Shown: one piece after another, positions 37,607 to 46,584 of the stretch | Numbering within the stretch: position 1 is the stretch's first letter | How the letters are laid out: each line of letters begins with the position of its first letter | Translations under genes and position numbers: made by a program | Notes under the pieces: model-generated | Database searches by the model: none | Seen by the model: the letters and a program-made list of their open reading frames with translations, nothing else | Told to the model about the DNA's origin: nothing | Assembly: GCF_026153355.1 (NCBI RefSeq) | Contig: NZ_CP110636.1 | Location: 3,596,001-3,660,000, forward strand | Source of the DNA: Streptomyces endophytica | GTDB taxonomy: Bacteria; Actinomycetota; Actinomycetes; Streptomycetales; Streptomycetaceae | Direction: 5' to 3' | Length of the DNA stretch: 64,000 nt

Positions 37607-37645
37607 GCGGGGCGGCCATGGGGTTTGGACCCCGGGCCGCCCCGC
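37607..37645 (+). terminator. Hairpin terminator after terC
   Basis: GCGGGGCGGCC (37607-37617) pairs perfectly with 37635-37645; inside, TGGGG pairs with CCCC. It marks the end of the terD-terD-terC transcript. Confidence 0.85.
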
Positions 37646-37668
37646 GGTAATTGGGGCCGAGCAATGGG

Positions 37669-38421
37669 GTGGGCAAGGTGTCGTTCCTGGGGAACCTGTG
37701 GCGCGGTGGCGCCCAGAAATACGACTTCGACAGCGGCGGCGCGTCGTACGTCGTCGAGCTGACGAAACGCAGTCCGGTCATCTCGCTGACCAAGCAGGGC
37801 GCGGCGGCCGGTCATCTGCGGGTCAATCTGCACTGGCAGATGCGGACCTCCGACTTCCACGAGCGGGGCGGGCCGGGCAGGGGCGGGCTGCTGCGGCACC
37901 CGGGCAGGCTGTTCAAGCCCGAGATCGTCCAGGCGCAGGGACCGGCCGTGGTCAACGTCGACCTGGACCTGGCCTGCCTGTACGAGCTGAAGGACGGCAC
38001 CAAGGGCGTGGTGCAGCCGCTGGGCAACTTCCTCGGTGACCTCAACGGCCCGCCGTTCGTCCAGCTCAGCGGCGACGACCGGTTCGGTTCGGGCTCCGGC
38101 GAGACGCTGTACATCAACCTGGACCACCGCGACGAGATCAAGCGGTTACTGATCTTCGTCTACATCTACGACGGCACACCGGCCTTCGACCGCACACACG
38201 CGGTCGTGACGCTCTACCCCAGCAGCGGACCGCGGGTGGAGGTCAAGCTCGACGAGCGGGCGCCACAGGCCCGGTCCTGCGCGATCTTCACGCTGGAGAA
38301 CGCCAAGGGCGAGCTCACGGTGCGCCGCGAGGTCAAGTACGTCTACGGCTTCCAGGCGGAGCTCGACCGGCTGTACGGCTGGGGGCTCCAGTGGGGGCGC
38401 GGGTACAAGTCCAAGGTCTGA
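37669..38421 (+). CDS. TerD-domain protein, TerA-like
   Basis: This divergent TerD-fold protein of about 250 residues has FDSGGASYVVELTKRSPVISL, VNVDLDLACLYELKDGTKGVVQPLG and LYINLDHRDEIKRLLIFVYIYDG. The classic GLGWD and EGEGDDE calcium residues are not conserved, which sets it apart from the two terD genes and close to TerA-type proteins. The start is uncertain: GTG at 37669 or GTG at 37678 (VSFLGNLWRGG). It follows the terC terminator and so may have its own promoter. Confidence 0.82.
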   Translation: MGKVSFLGNLWRGGAQKYDFDSGGASYVVELTKRSPVISLTKQGAAAGHLRVNLHWQMRTSDFHERGGPGRGGLLRHPGRLFKPEIVQAQGPAVVNVDLDLACLYELKDGTKGVVQPLGNFLGDLNGPPFVQLSGDDRFGSGSGETLYINLDHRDEIKRLLIFVYIYDGTPAFDRTHAVVTLYPSSGPRVEVKLDERAPQARSCAIFTLENAKGELTVRREVKYVYGFQAELDRLYGWGLQWGRGYKSKV

Positions 38422-38441
38422 CCCGGCCCCCGCCCGGTCGG

Positions 38442-39557
38442 CTACCGGCGCTGGAACTGGGGGCCCTGCGGCGGCAGCACGAAGGACGGGTCCGGCGCGG
38501 GGTACTGCTGGGTCGGGTAGCCGTACGCCGGGGCCGGGGGCGGCGGTTGCTGCGGATAGCCGTACGCGGGCGGCTGCTGCGGTGCGTACTGGGGCGGCGG
38601 GCCCGGGTAGCCGTAGCCGGGCTGGGCCGGGGGCTGGGTGGGCGGCGGCGGGACGTGCGCCGGGTAGCCGTAACCGCCGCCGGTCGTCGGCGCGGCCGCG
38701 GGTGCCTGGGGCGCGGTGCCGGGCGGCGGCAGCGGAGCGGCCGAGAACGGCTCGGGCATCGCGTCCGCCACGTGCTGGGTGACGGCCTCCGGGTCCGCCA
38801 GCGGGTAGCTCTCCGGCTCCGCCGCGGCTCCCGGGCCGGACGCCCCTTCGGGCCAGGTGCTCGGGGGCGGGGTGACGGCGTCGGCAGGGGCCGGCTCGCT
38901 CCGCGGGGACGGGGCGACCGCCGTCGTGGCGTCCGAGGCGGACGCCGCGGCTTCCGGTGCTGCCGCGGGGGCCGTTGCCCCGGCATCCGCGGGCGCGTCG
39001 CCGCCGGCCGCGTCGTTCTCCTCCACCGAGATGCCGAACTCGGTCGCCAGGCCCGTCAGGCCGCTCTCGTAGCCCTGCCCCAGGGCGCGGAACTTCCAGG
39101 ACTCGGCGCGGCGGTACAACTCCCCGCAGATCAGCGCGGTCTCGTCGCCGGTCTCGGGCTCCACGTCGAAGACCGCGATCGGCTCGGCGTCGCCCGCGGC
39201 CGCGTCGTACAGCAGCACCCGCAGGTCGGCTACGCCCGCGAAGGCGCCGCCGTCGGACGACGCGGCCAGGACGATCCGGTCGATCGACGGATCCAGTCCG
39301 GCCAGGTCCGCCTCGATGGTTTCGGCCAGACTTTCGTCGAGCCGGGCCTTGGGCAGATGCCGCACCAGGCCGCTGGGGTGCCGAGGCTGGTTGTAGAAGA
39401 CGAAGTCCTCGTCGGAACGCACGCGCCCCTCGGGCCCCACCAGCAGCGCCGAGGCATCGACGTCGGGGACGTCGGCGCCGGGCGTCCAGCGCAGGACGGC
39501 CCGGACGGCCGTGGCGTCGAGGGGTACGTTCGACCCTTTCAACATCGCGTGCGTCAT
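38442..39557 (-). CDS. TerD-domain protein with long Pro/Tyr-rich tail
   Basis: The first 190 residues of this 371-residue protein are a TerD domain (LKGSNVPL, LRWTPGADVPDVDASALLVG, FKVxxLGQGYESGL-type end). The remaining 180 are disordered: an Ala/Pro/Ser linker, then Gly-Tyr-Pro repeats such as AYGYPQQPPPPAPAYGYP. Such tails often mediate self-association or membrane or partner contact; its role here is unknown. The calcium residues are partly changed. The start is taken as ATG 39557, behind GGAAGGCAGG. It is divergent from the aldolase gene, between the two Ter transcripts. Confidence 0.85.
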   Translation of the reverse strand: MTHAMLKGSNVPLDATAVRAVLRWTPGADVPDVDASALLVGPEGRVRSDEDFVFYNQPRHPSGLVRHLPKARLDESLAETIEADLAGLDPSIDRIVLAASSDGGAFAGVADLRVLLYDAAAGDAEPIAVFDVEPETGDETALICGELYRRAESWKFRALGQGYESGLTGLATEFGISVEENDAAGGDAPADAGATAPAAAPEAAASASDATTAVAPSPRSEPAPADAVTPPPSTWPEGASGPGAAAEPESYPLADPEAVTQHVADAMPEPFSAAPLPPPGTAPQAPAAAPTTGGGYGYPAHVPPPPTQPPAQPGYGYPGPPPQYAPQQPPAYGYPQQPPPPAPAYGYPTQQYPAPDPSFVLPPQGPQFQRR

Positions 39558-39676
39558 GCCGCAATCCTGCCTTCCCGGAGGTGGCAGGGACAACGCGGGG
39601 CACGCGAGCCGGTGCGTCGGGCGTCCGTCCCGACACCCGGGCGCCTCATGAGGGTTACGTGATTTTCACGCACGTG

Positions 39677-39702
39677 GGAACCAACCCCACCCCCACAGAC
39701 GT
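39677..39702 (+). promoter_or_regulatory. Promoter of the Ter biosynthetic module, GGAACC-N17-CGT
   Basis: GGAACC (39677-39682) and CGT (39700-39702) are 17 bases apart, 74 bases upstream of the aldolase ATG. The arrangement TGGGAACC-N17-CGT also lies upstream of terD (34962-34988), which suggests a common ECF sigma factor. Confidence 0.5.
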
Positions 39703-39775
39703 ACGATTACCGGCTGGATCCAGACAGCGAGACGCAGCGGGGGTGCCCGGGTCCCGCAGGTAATCGGGGAGTTCT

Positions 39776-40948
39776 ATGCGGCATTTTGGGCATCTTCCGC
39801 CCGACATCCGGAAGGCACTGTTCCACCAGGAGCCGGTGGAGTTCACCGCCGATTCCCCGGCCCGCACGCTCGCGGTCGCCCTCGGCGCCACCCTCTACAG
39901 CCCCGCCACCCGGCCGCGACTCGCCGCCGACGTCCTCAAACAGGCCGGACGCGGCGTGCTGTCCATGGTGCTGTGTCTGGAGGATTCCATCAGCGACGGG
40001 GACGTCGCGGCCGGCGAGGAGAACCTCGTACGGCAGCTCGGACTGCTCGACGAGGCGGCCGGGGCGGGCACGGACCTGCCGCTGCTGTTCATCCGGGTAC
40101 GGGCGCCCGGGCAGATACCGGATCTGATCCGCCGTATCGGACCGGCCGTACGCCGGCTGTCCGGATTTGTACTTCCGAAGTTCACCGAAGAACGCGGCGT
40201 GCCGTTCCTCGAAGCGCTGACCGCGGCGGAGTCCGTATGCGACCGGCGGCTGTTCGCCATGCCGGTGCTGGAGTCCCCGGAGCTGCTCCACCTGGAGAGC
40301 CGCCCCGAGACGCTCCAGAACATCGCCCGCACCGTCGACAAATACCGGGACCGCGTCCTCGCCCTCCGGCTGGGCGTCACGGACTTCTGCTCCGCCTACG
40401 GGCTGCGCAGGGCGCCCGACATGACCGCGTACGACGTCCAGATCGTGGCCTCCGTGATAGCCGACGTGGTCAATGTGCTGGGCCGGGCCGACGGCACCGG
40501 GTTCACCGTCACCGGGCCGGTCTGGGAGTACTTCCGGCTGCACGAGCGGATGTTCAAGCCCCAGCTGCGCCGCTCGCCCTTCCTCGGCCGCGCCGAGGAG
40601 CTGCGCACCGCGCTGATCGAGCACGACATGGACGGCCTGCTGCGCGAGATCGAACTGGACCGCGCCAACGGCCTGCAGGGCAAGACCTGCATCCACCCCT
40701 CGCACGTCGCGCCGGTGCACGCCCTCTCGGTCGTCAGCCACGAGGAGTTCAGCGACGCGGTCGACATCCTGCGGCCGGAACGCTGCGACGGCGGGGTGCT
40801 CCGCTCGGCGTACACGAACAAGATGAATGAGGTGAAGCCGCACCGCGCCTGGGCCGAGCGCACCCTGCTGCGCGCCGAGGCGTTCGGCGTCGCGCGGGAG
40901 GGCATCGGGTTCGTGGAACTGCTGACGGCGAGCCTGCCGCAGACCTGA
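39776..40948 (+). CDS. HpcH/HpaI aldolase/citrate-lyase-like protein of the Ter module
   Basis: This 390-residue CitE-like TIM-barrel protein shows VLCLEDSISDGD (acidic metal region), FVLPKF, RLGVTDFCSAYGLRR and GKTCIHPSHVAPVH, where the last is the usual C-terminal signature. Proteins of this type are a fixed part of the Ter-linked biosynthetic gene set described by Aravind and co-workers, thought to make a nucleoside-like metabolite. The substrate is not known. It starts at ATG 39776 and is followed by the phosphoribosyltransferase fusion after 63 bases. Confidence 0.88.
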   Translation: MRHFGHLPPDIRKALFHQEPVEFTADSPARTLAVALGATLYSPATRPRLAADVLKQAGRGVLSMVLCLEDSISDGDVAAGEENLVRQLGLLDEAAGAGTDLPLLFIRVRAPGQIPDLIRRIGPAVRRLSGFVLPKFTEERGVPFLEALTAAESVCDRRLFAMPVLESPELLHLESRPETLQNIARTVDKYRDRVLALRLGVTDFCSAYGLRRAPDMTAYDVQIVASVIADVVNVLGRADGTGFTVTGPVWEYFRLHERMFKPQLRRSPFLGRAEELRTALIEHDMDGLLREIELDRANGLQGKTCIHPSHVAPVHALSVVSHEEFSDAVDILRPERCDGGVLRSAYTNKMNEVKPHRAWAERTLLRAEAFGVAREGIGFVELLTASLPQT

Positions 40949-41011
40949 GCACCACCTGGGCCCTGGGACACGGCGAACGACATGAACGGTACGACGGAGG
41001 AGACGGAACGC

Positions 41012-43465
41012 GTGGTCTGGACGGGAGAATGGGTCGCCGGCCGGCTCGGCGTCTCGCTGAGCGGCGGGGACGAGCTGACCGGCCTGCTGGGGCTCGCGCT
41101 GCGGCGCAACCCCAAGCGGGCCCATCTGCTCGTGTCGAACGTGCTGGGCAAGCACGTGCCGCAGCGGCCGGACGCGGTGCACGGCGCGGGCCTGGGCCTG
41201 GGGCGCCGGGTGCGCACGCTGCTGGGTGACGAGGCGGCCGCCCGCGCCGTCGTCCTGGGCTACGCCGAGACCGCCACCGGCCTCGGGCACTCCGTCGCCG
41301 ACGGCCTGGCGCTCGCGCCGTATCTGCACTCCACCCGCCGGCCGGTCGAAGGGGTGGCCCACCAGGCCGGGTTCGAGGAGGAGCACAGCCACGCCACCTC
41401 GCACCTGCTGCTCCCCGAGGACCCGGAACTCCTGGCGGGAGACGGGCCGCTGGTGCTCGTCGACGACGAGTTCTCCACCGGCCGGACCGTCCTGAACACC
41501 ATCAGCGCGCTGCACACCCGCTTCCCGCGCGACCACTACGTCGTCGTCGCCCTGGTCGACATGCGCTCCGACGCCGACCGCGGCCGGCTGGCGGAGTTCG
41601 CGGCCGAACTGGGCGCCCGGGTGGACCTCGTGGCGCTCGCCGCGGGGGGCGTACGCCTTCCCGAGGACGTCCTGGCCCGCGGTCAGGCGCTCGTCGCGGA
41701 GCACGAGGGCCGCACGCCGCCGGCACCGGCCGCTCCGCAAAGCCCGCCCGGATACGGAGACGGCGGCCCCCCGGACGCCGTACGCGTCGACCTCGGCTGG
41801 CCCGCCGGGCTGCCGGACGGAGGGCGGCACGGCTTCACCCCGGCGCACCGCGCCCGCCTGGACGCGGCACTCCCCGGCCTGGCGGCCCGTCTCGCCCCGC
41901 ATCTGGACGGCGCCCGCCGCGTCCTCGTCCTCGGCAACGAGGAGCTGATGTACGCACCGCTGCGGCTGGCCGGGGCGCTCGACGCCCACCTCGGCGCGGA
42001 CGCGGAGGTCCGCTTCTCGACCACCACCCGCTCGCCCGTCCTCGCCGTGGACGACCCCGGCTACGCGATACGCACCCGGCTGTCGTTCCCCGCCCACGAC
42101 CGGCCCGCCGACGGCCCGGGGGCGCGGTACGCCTACAACGTCGCGGCCGGCAGCGACCCGGCCCGCCGCTTCGACGCCGTCGTCGCCGTGGTGGACTCGC
42201 ACGGCGACCGCCCCGAACTACACGCCCCCGGAGGGCTGCTGGACCGGCTCGCCGGCCACACCGACCGGCTGCTGCTCGCCGTCATCCCCTCGTACGTCCC
42301 ACGACCCCAGGCGGCCCCCATGCCCCTCCCCGAGCCGCTCCGCGGCCCCGCCTTCTCCTCCTACGACGCCGACGAGGTCGGCTGGCTGCTGCAGGACCTC
42401 TCCGACGTCACCCTGGAAGCGCCCACCGAGGAACGCGAGGAGGCGATCCAGCGCGGCGGCGCCCACTACGCCGAGTCGCTGCCGGTCGAATACCAGCCGA
42501 GCGAGCGCTACCAGGCGCTGTTCCACAGCGCGCTGCAGAGCTCCGCGCGCCGGATCGCGCGCGCCGTCGGTACCGTCACCGAGACCGTGCTCGCCGAGCG
42601 CAGCCCCCGCCCCGTATTGGTGTCCCTGGCCCGCGCCGGCACCCCCGTCGGCGTGCTGATGCGCCGCTGGGCCCGGCACACGCACGGCCTCGACCTGCCG
42701 CACTACGCCGTCTCGATCGTCCGCGGCCGGGGCATCGACACCACCGCACTGCGCTGGCTGGCCGCCCACCACGACCCGGCGGACGTCGTCTTCGTCGACG
42801 GCTGGACGGGCAAGGGCGCCATCACCCGCGAACTCGCCCGGGCCCTCGCGGACTTCCCCGGCTTCGACCCCCGGATCGCCGTGCTCGCCGACCCCGGCGG
42901 CTGCGTCGAGACCTACGGCACCCGCGACGACTTCCTCATCCCGTCCGCCTGCCTCAACTCCACCGTATCCGGCCTGATATCACGCACGGTCCTGCGCGAC
43001 GACCTGGTCGGCCCGGGCGACTTCCACGGCGCCAAGTTCTACCGCGAACTGGCCGGCGCCGATGTGTCGCGGGCCTTCCTGGACGCGGTCGGCGCCTGCT
43101 TCGACGAGGTCGCCGAGGACGTCACCGCGGAGGTGAAGGAGCTGGCCGGCGCCGACCGGGCCCCCACCTGGGAGGGCTGGGCGGCCGTCGAGCGGATCAG
43201 CGAGGAGTACGGCATCCACGACGTCAACCTCGTCAAGCCCGGCGTCGGCGAGACCACCCGCGTACTGCTGCGCCGGGTCCCCTGGAAGATCCTGGCCCGC
43301 CGCGGCGCCGGGACCGACCTCGACCACGTCCGTCTCCTGGCGGAACAACGGGGCGTACCCGTCGAAGAGGTCGACGAACTCCCCTACACCTGCGTGGGGT
43401 TGATCCACCCGCGCTTCACCCGCGGCGCCACCGGTGCCGACGGCAAGGCGGTGGTCTCCTCATGA
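41012..43465 (+). CDS. Fusion protein: phosphoribosyltransferase, TRSP, StiP-like and PELOTA domains
   Basis: This single chain of about 817 residues joins modules that are often separate genes. The first is a phosphoribosyltransferase with the PRPP loop PLVLVDDEFSTGRTVLN at about residues 146-162. A TRSP domain follows (RRVLVLGNEELMYAPLRLAG). Next is a StiP/PRTase-like domain (VLVSLARAGTPVGVLMRRW, VVFVDGWTGKGAITREL). Last is a PELOTA-type RNA-binding end (NLVKPGVGETTRVLLRRVPW, CVGLIHP). The GTG at 41012 is preferred because GGAGGAG lies nine bases upstream; an in-frame ATG at 40982 lacks a ribosome site. The enzyme presumably transfers phosphoribose to an unknown base. It overlaps the HAD gene by four bases. 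Confidence 0.87.
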   Translation: MVWTGEWVAGRLGVSLSGGDELTGLLGLALRRNPKRAHLLVSNVLGKHVPQRPDAVHGAGLGLGRRVRTLLGDEAAARAVVLGYAETATGLGHSVADGLALAPYLHSTRRPVEGVAHQAGFEEEHSHATSHLLLPEDPELLAGDGPLVLVDDEFSTGRTVLNTISALHTRFPRDHYVVVALVDMRSDADRGRLAEFAAELGARVDLVALAAGGVRLPEDVLARGQALVAEHEGRTPPAPAAPQSPPGYGDGGPPDAVRVDLGWPAGLPDGGRHGFTPAHRARLDAALPGLAARLAPHLDGARRVLVLGNEELMYAPLRLAGALDAHLGADAEVRFSTTTRSPVLAVDDPGYAIRTRLSFPAHDRPADGPGARYAYNVAAGSDPARRFDAVVAVVDSHGDRPELHAPGGLLDRLAGHTDRLLLAVIPSYVPRPQAAPMPLPEPLRGPAFSSYDADEVGWLLQDLSDVTLEAPTEEREEAIQRGGAHYAESLPVEYQPSERYQALFHSALQSSARRIARAVGTVTETVLAERSPRPVLVSLARAGTPVGVLMRRWARHTHGLDLPHYAVSIVRGRGIDTTALRWLAAHHDPADVVFVDGWTGKGAITRELARALADFPGFDPRIAVLADPGGCVETYGTRDDFLIPSACLNSTVSGLISRTVLRDDLVGPGDFHGAKFYRELAGADVSRAFLDAVGACFDEVAEDVTAEVKELAGADRAPTWEGWAAVERISEEYGIHDVNLVKPGVGETTRVLLRRVPWKILARRGAGTDLDHVRLLAEQRGVPVEEVDELPYTCVGLIHPRFTRGATGADGKAVVSS

Positions 43466-44346
43466 GCGGCCGGCCCCTCGCCCACCACCACCCTTCCCCG
43501 GAAGCGCTGCGCGCTGCCCCTCTTTTGGTCGCCAGCGATCTCGACCGCACGCTGATCTACTCGGCCGCGGCCCTCGGCCTGGCCATGCCCGACGCGGAGG
43601 CCCCACGGCTGCTCTGCGTCGAGGTCTACCAGGGCGCACCGCTCTCCTACATGACGGAGACGGCCGCCGGGCTGCTCGCCGAACTCGCCGCCGGCACCAC
43701 CTTCGTGCCGACCACCACCCGTACCCGCGAGCAGTACGGACGCATCCATCTGCCCGGCCCGCCACCGGAGTTCGCGATCTGCGCCAACGGCGGCCATCTG
43801 CTCGTCCGGGGCGAGTCCGACCCGGACTGGCGGCGCACCGTCGCCGAGCGGCTCGCCGCACAGTGCGCGCCGCTGGACGAGGTCCGGGAACACCTGGTCC
43901 GCACCGCCGATCCCGCCTGGCTGCTCAAGGAGCGGGTCGCCGAGGACCTCTTCGCCTACCTCGTCGTGGAGCGGGCGCTGCTGCCCGACACCTGGGTCAA
44001 GGAGCTCGCCCGCTGGGCGGAGGAGCGCGGCTGGACCGTCTCCCTGCAAGGCCGCAAGATCTACGCCGTGCCCCGGCCGCTGACCAAGAGCGCGGCCGTG
44101 GCGGAGGTGGCCCGCCGTACGGGCGCGTCCCAGGTGCTTGCCGCCGGTGACTCCCTGCTCGACGCGGACCTGCTGCTGGCCGCGGACCGCGGCTGGCGGC
44201 CGGGCCACGGCGAACTGGCCGACTCCGGCTGGCGGGCCGGCCACGTCACCGCGCTCGACGCCCGGGGCGCCGCCGCCGGCGAGGAGATCGTCCGGGCCTT
44301 CCTCGGGGCTGTGGATAACCGCGGGGCGGCGCCGGACCTCGGCTAG
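43462..44346 (+). CDS. HAD-superfamily phosphatase of the Ter module
   Basis: This 294-residue hydrolase has motif I SDLDRTLIYS, a motif II region TTTRTREQYGR, a Lys in PLTKSAAVAE and motif IV AAGDSLLDADLLL. The ATG overlaps the stop of the preceding fusion gene, so the two are coupled. In the Ter biosynthetic set this enzyme probably removes a phosphate from the product made by the phosphoribosyltransferase. That step is inferred from gene order, not shown. A C-terminal stretch with GHVTALDARGAAAGEEIV ends the chain. Confidence 0.9.
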   Translation: MSGRPLAHHHPSPEALRAAPLLVASDLDRTLIYSAAALGLAMPDAEAPRLLCVEVYQGAPLSYMTETAAGLLAELAAGTTFVPTTTRTREQYGRIHLPGPPPEFAICANGGHLLVRGESDPDWRRTVAERLAAQCAPLDEVREHLVRTADPAWLLKERVAEDLFAYLVVERALLPDTWVKELARWAEERGWTVSLQGRKIYAVPRPLTKSAAVAEVARRTGASQVLAAGDSLLDADLLLAADRGWRPGHGELADSGWRAGHVTALDARGAAAGEEIVRAFLGAVDNRGAAPDLG

Positions 44347-44414
44347 TCTCGCGAGGGCGGCCGGCCGCAGTTCCGGTGATCGGCCGACACCGTCCTTGAT
44401 CCGGAGGAGAGCCA

Positions 44415-45074
44415 GTGGCCGAGTCCAAGAGCACGCCGATCACGGCGGAGATGTACGACTACGTCCTCGCCCACAACCCGCAGCTGAACCCCGCACAGCG
44501 CCAGATCGTGGACCTCACCCACCAGAAGTTCCCCGACGCGGCGGGGATGCAGTCCGCGGAGGAGCAGGGGGCGCTGCTGGCGTTCCTGGTGCGGCTGATC
44601 GGGGCCCGGCACGTCGTCGAGGTCGGCACGTTCACCGGCTTCTCGGCGCTGTCCATGGCCCAGGCGCTGCCCGCGGACGGCACGCTGGTCGCCTGCGACA
44701 TCTCCGAGGAGTGGACGGCGTACGGCCGGGAGGCGTGGGCCGACGCCGGCGTCGCGGACCGCATCGACCTGCGGATCGCGCCCGCCCTGGAGACGCTGCG
44801 GGCGATGCCGGCCGAACCGCACATCGACCTCGCGTACCTCGACGCGGACAAGGGCGGCTACATCGCGTACTGGGAAGAGCTGGTACCGCGGCTGCGGCCG
44901 GGCGGCCTGATCGTCGCGGACAACGTCCTCTACAAGGGCGAGGTCGTCAATCCGGCGGCCACCGGATCGGCGCTGGCGATCCGGGCGTTCAACGACCATG
45001 TGCAGGCGGACGCCCGGATGGAGGCGGTGATGCTCACCGTGGCGGACGGGGTGACGCTGGCCCGCAAGCGGTAG
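44415..45074 (+). CDS. O-methyltransferase, CCoAMT family
   Basis: This 219-residue SAM-dependent enzyme transfers methyl to a hydroxyl of a small aromatic or catechol-like substrate. The SAM site VVEVGTFTGFSALSMAQ, acidic loop VACDISEEW, metal-binding LAYLDADKGGYIAYWE and GGLIVADNVLYKGEVVN are all typical. It starts at GTG 44415 behind GGAGGAG. It is 68 bases after the HAD gene and may be co-transcribed with the Ter module, but it is a common stand-alone gene in Streptomyces. Confidence 0.92.
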   Translation: MAESKSTPITAEMYDYVLAHNPQLNPAQRQIVDLTHQKFPDAAGMQSAEEQGALLAFLVRLIGARHVVEVGTFTGFSALSMAQALPADGTLVACDISEEWTAYGREAWADAGVADRIDLRIAPALETLRAMPAEPHIDLAYLDADKGGYIAYWEELVPRLRPGGLIVADNVLYKGEVVNPAATGSALAIRAFNDHVQADARMEAVMLTVADGVTLARKR

Positions 45075-45146
45075 CGGGGACGTACGGGCGGGCAGCTGAC
45101 CGGCGGCAGCACGGCGCCGGCGGGCCGCCCGCCGACGGGATGACGT

Positions 45147-45170
45147 ACGGCCCGCCGCGGGGCGGGCCGT
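45147..45170. terminator. Bidirectional hairpin terminator
   Basis: ACGGCCCGCC (45147-45156) pairs perfectly with GGCGGGCCGT (45161-45170) around a four-base loop, between the converging methyltransferase and FmdB genes. Confidence 0.85.
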
Positions 45171-45176
45171 GGCGGG

Positions 45177-45395
45177 TCAGCCGCAGCAGCCGCCTCCGCA
45201 GCAGCCGCCGCCCCCGGCGCTGGGCGCGCTCCGGGCCGGGGCGGCCGCCGAGCCGCCGACGGCGACCGTGGAGAGCAGCTTCACGGTGTCCTCGTGGCCT
45301 TCCGGGCAGACGGCCGGGGCGGAGGACTCGGCCATCGGCCGGTTCAGCTCGAAGGTGGAGCCGCAGGGGCGGCACCGGTATTCGTAACGAGGCAT
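45177..45395 (-). CDS. FmdB-type zinc-ribbon protein
   Basis: This is a small protein of 72 residues starting MPRYEYRCRPCGSTFELNRP. Two Cys (CRPC) are paired with a later CPEGH in place of the usual CPxC, so one ligand is changed to His. The tail GGGGCCGGGCCG is Cys/Gly-rich and typical of actinomycete members. The function is unknown; the name comes from a regulator of formamidase. It is separate from the sugar kinase gene by 25 bases on the same strand. Confidence 0.87.
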   Translation of the reverse strand: MPRYEYRCRPCGSTFELNRPMAESSAPAVCPEGHEDTVKLLSTVAVGGSAAAPARSAPSAGGGGCCGGGCCG

Positions 45396-45420
45396 GGCCA
45401 CAGATTAGCCGCGCCGCCGG

Positions 45421-46584
45421 TCAGCGCACGACGGTGCCGGGCGGCGCGCCCAGCAGGCCCAGCTCGGCACGGGTCGGTGCGCCCTCCCAGTCGCCGTGCG
45501 AGGCGACCGCGAACGCCCCGGTGGTCACGGCCCGCTCCAGGCGTTCCGCGGGCCCCTCGCCGTCCAGCAGCGCCGAGAGGTATCCCGCCACGAACGCGTC
45601 CCCGGCACCCACGGCGTCCACCGCGCGGACCGGTGTGGCGGGCCGGTGGAGCGATCCGTCGCCGGTGAAGACCGCCGCCCCGTCCGCGCCCAGCTTCGCC
45701 ACCACCTCGGTGACGCCCAGGTCCAGCAGCGGCGCGGCCCGCTCGGCGAGCGCGGCGACCCGTCCGGCTCCGGACCCGCCTGCCCCGCCCGCTCCCTCCG
45801 GCAGGCAGAGCGGGAGTTCGTCGTCCGAGGCGATCAGCACGTCCACGAACGGCATCCACTGCCGGAGCACGGCCGCCGCGTCCTCGGCGCTCCACAGGCG
45901 GGCCCGGAAGTTGACGTCGAGGCAGATCAACGAGCCGTCCCGGTGGGCCAGTTCGAGGGCGTGCCGGGACGCCGCGCGGGCCGTGGGGCCGAGGGCCGGG
46001 GTGATGCCCGTCAGATGGAGGACGCGCGGCGGGGCGGCGTCGAAGGCGGCCTCGACCGCGTGCGCGGTGAGCCGGGAGCCGGCCGATCCCGCGCGGTAGT
46101 AGTGCACGCGGGTGACGTCGGGCAGCCGCGGCTCGAACATCAGCAGCCCGGTCGGCGCACCGGGGTCGACGGTGGCGCCGGACACCCCGACGCCCTCGGC
46201 CCGCAGCGTACGGAGCACCAGCTGCCCGGCCTCGTCGTCGCCGACCGCGCCGGCCCAGCGCACGGCGTGTCCGAGCCGGGCCAGGCCGATCGCGACGTTG
46301 CTCTCCGCCCCGGCGACGGACACCTCCATCGTGCCGCCGAGCTTCAGCGGGCCGCTGCCGCGCAGCGCGACCATGGTCTCGCCGAAGGTGAGGACGTCGG
46401 GCCGGCCGGGCCGCGCCGGGGGAAGCGGCCGCGCGCTTACCTGCGCCTCTTCCGCCTCCTCCGCCAACGGCCCCGGGCCCGCTGTTTCCTCTTTCGGCCC
46501 CGGGCCCGCTGCTTCCCCTTGTGGCCCCGGGCCCGCCTCCCCGGTCGCCGAGCCCTCTCCCGGGACCGGGACTCCTCCCGTCAT
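45421..46584 (-). CDS. PfkB-family sugar kinase, probable 2-dehydro-3-deoxygalactonate kinase
   Basis: This ribokinase-fold enzyme of about 387 residues has VLTFGETMVALRG, the substrate-side GGTMEVSVAGAESNVAIGLA and the catalytic-anion-hole motif DAVGAGDAFVAGYLSA. The ATG overlaps the stop of the aldolase gene (ATGA), so translation is coupled. The first 60 residues are an added Gly/Pro/Glu leader of repeated AGPGPxxE units, absent from the usual family. With dgoD and the aldolase it supplies the phosphorylation step: 2-dehydro-3-deoxygalactonate to its 6-phosphate. Gluconate-type substrates are a possible alternative. Confidence 0.85.
   Translation of the reverse strand: MTGGVPVPGEGSATGEAGPGPQGEAAGPGPKEETAGPGPLAEEAEEAQVSARPLPPARPGRPDVLTFGETMVALRGSGPLKLGGTMEVSVAGAESNVAIGLARLGHAVRWAGAVGDDEAGQLVLRTLRAEGVGVSGATVDPGAPTGLLMFEPRLPDVTRVHYYRAGSAGSRLTAHAVEAAFDAAPPRVLHLTGITPALGPTARAASRHALELAHRDGSLICLDVNFRARLWSAEDAAAVLRQWMPFVDVLIASDDELPLCLPEGAGGAGGSGAGRVAALAERAAPLLDLGVTEVVAKLGADGAAVFTGDGSLHRPATPVRAVDAVGAGDAFVAGYLSALLDGEGPAERLERAVTTGAFAVASHGDWEGAPTRAELGLLGAPPGTVVR

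Noticed and set aside
39707..42202. 831-codon minus-strand frame
   Set aside because: It is the shadow of the aldolase and phosphoribosyltransferase genes.
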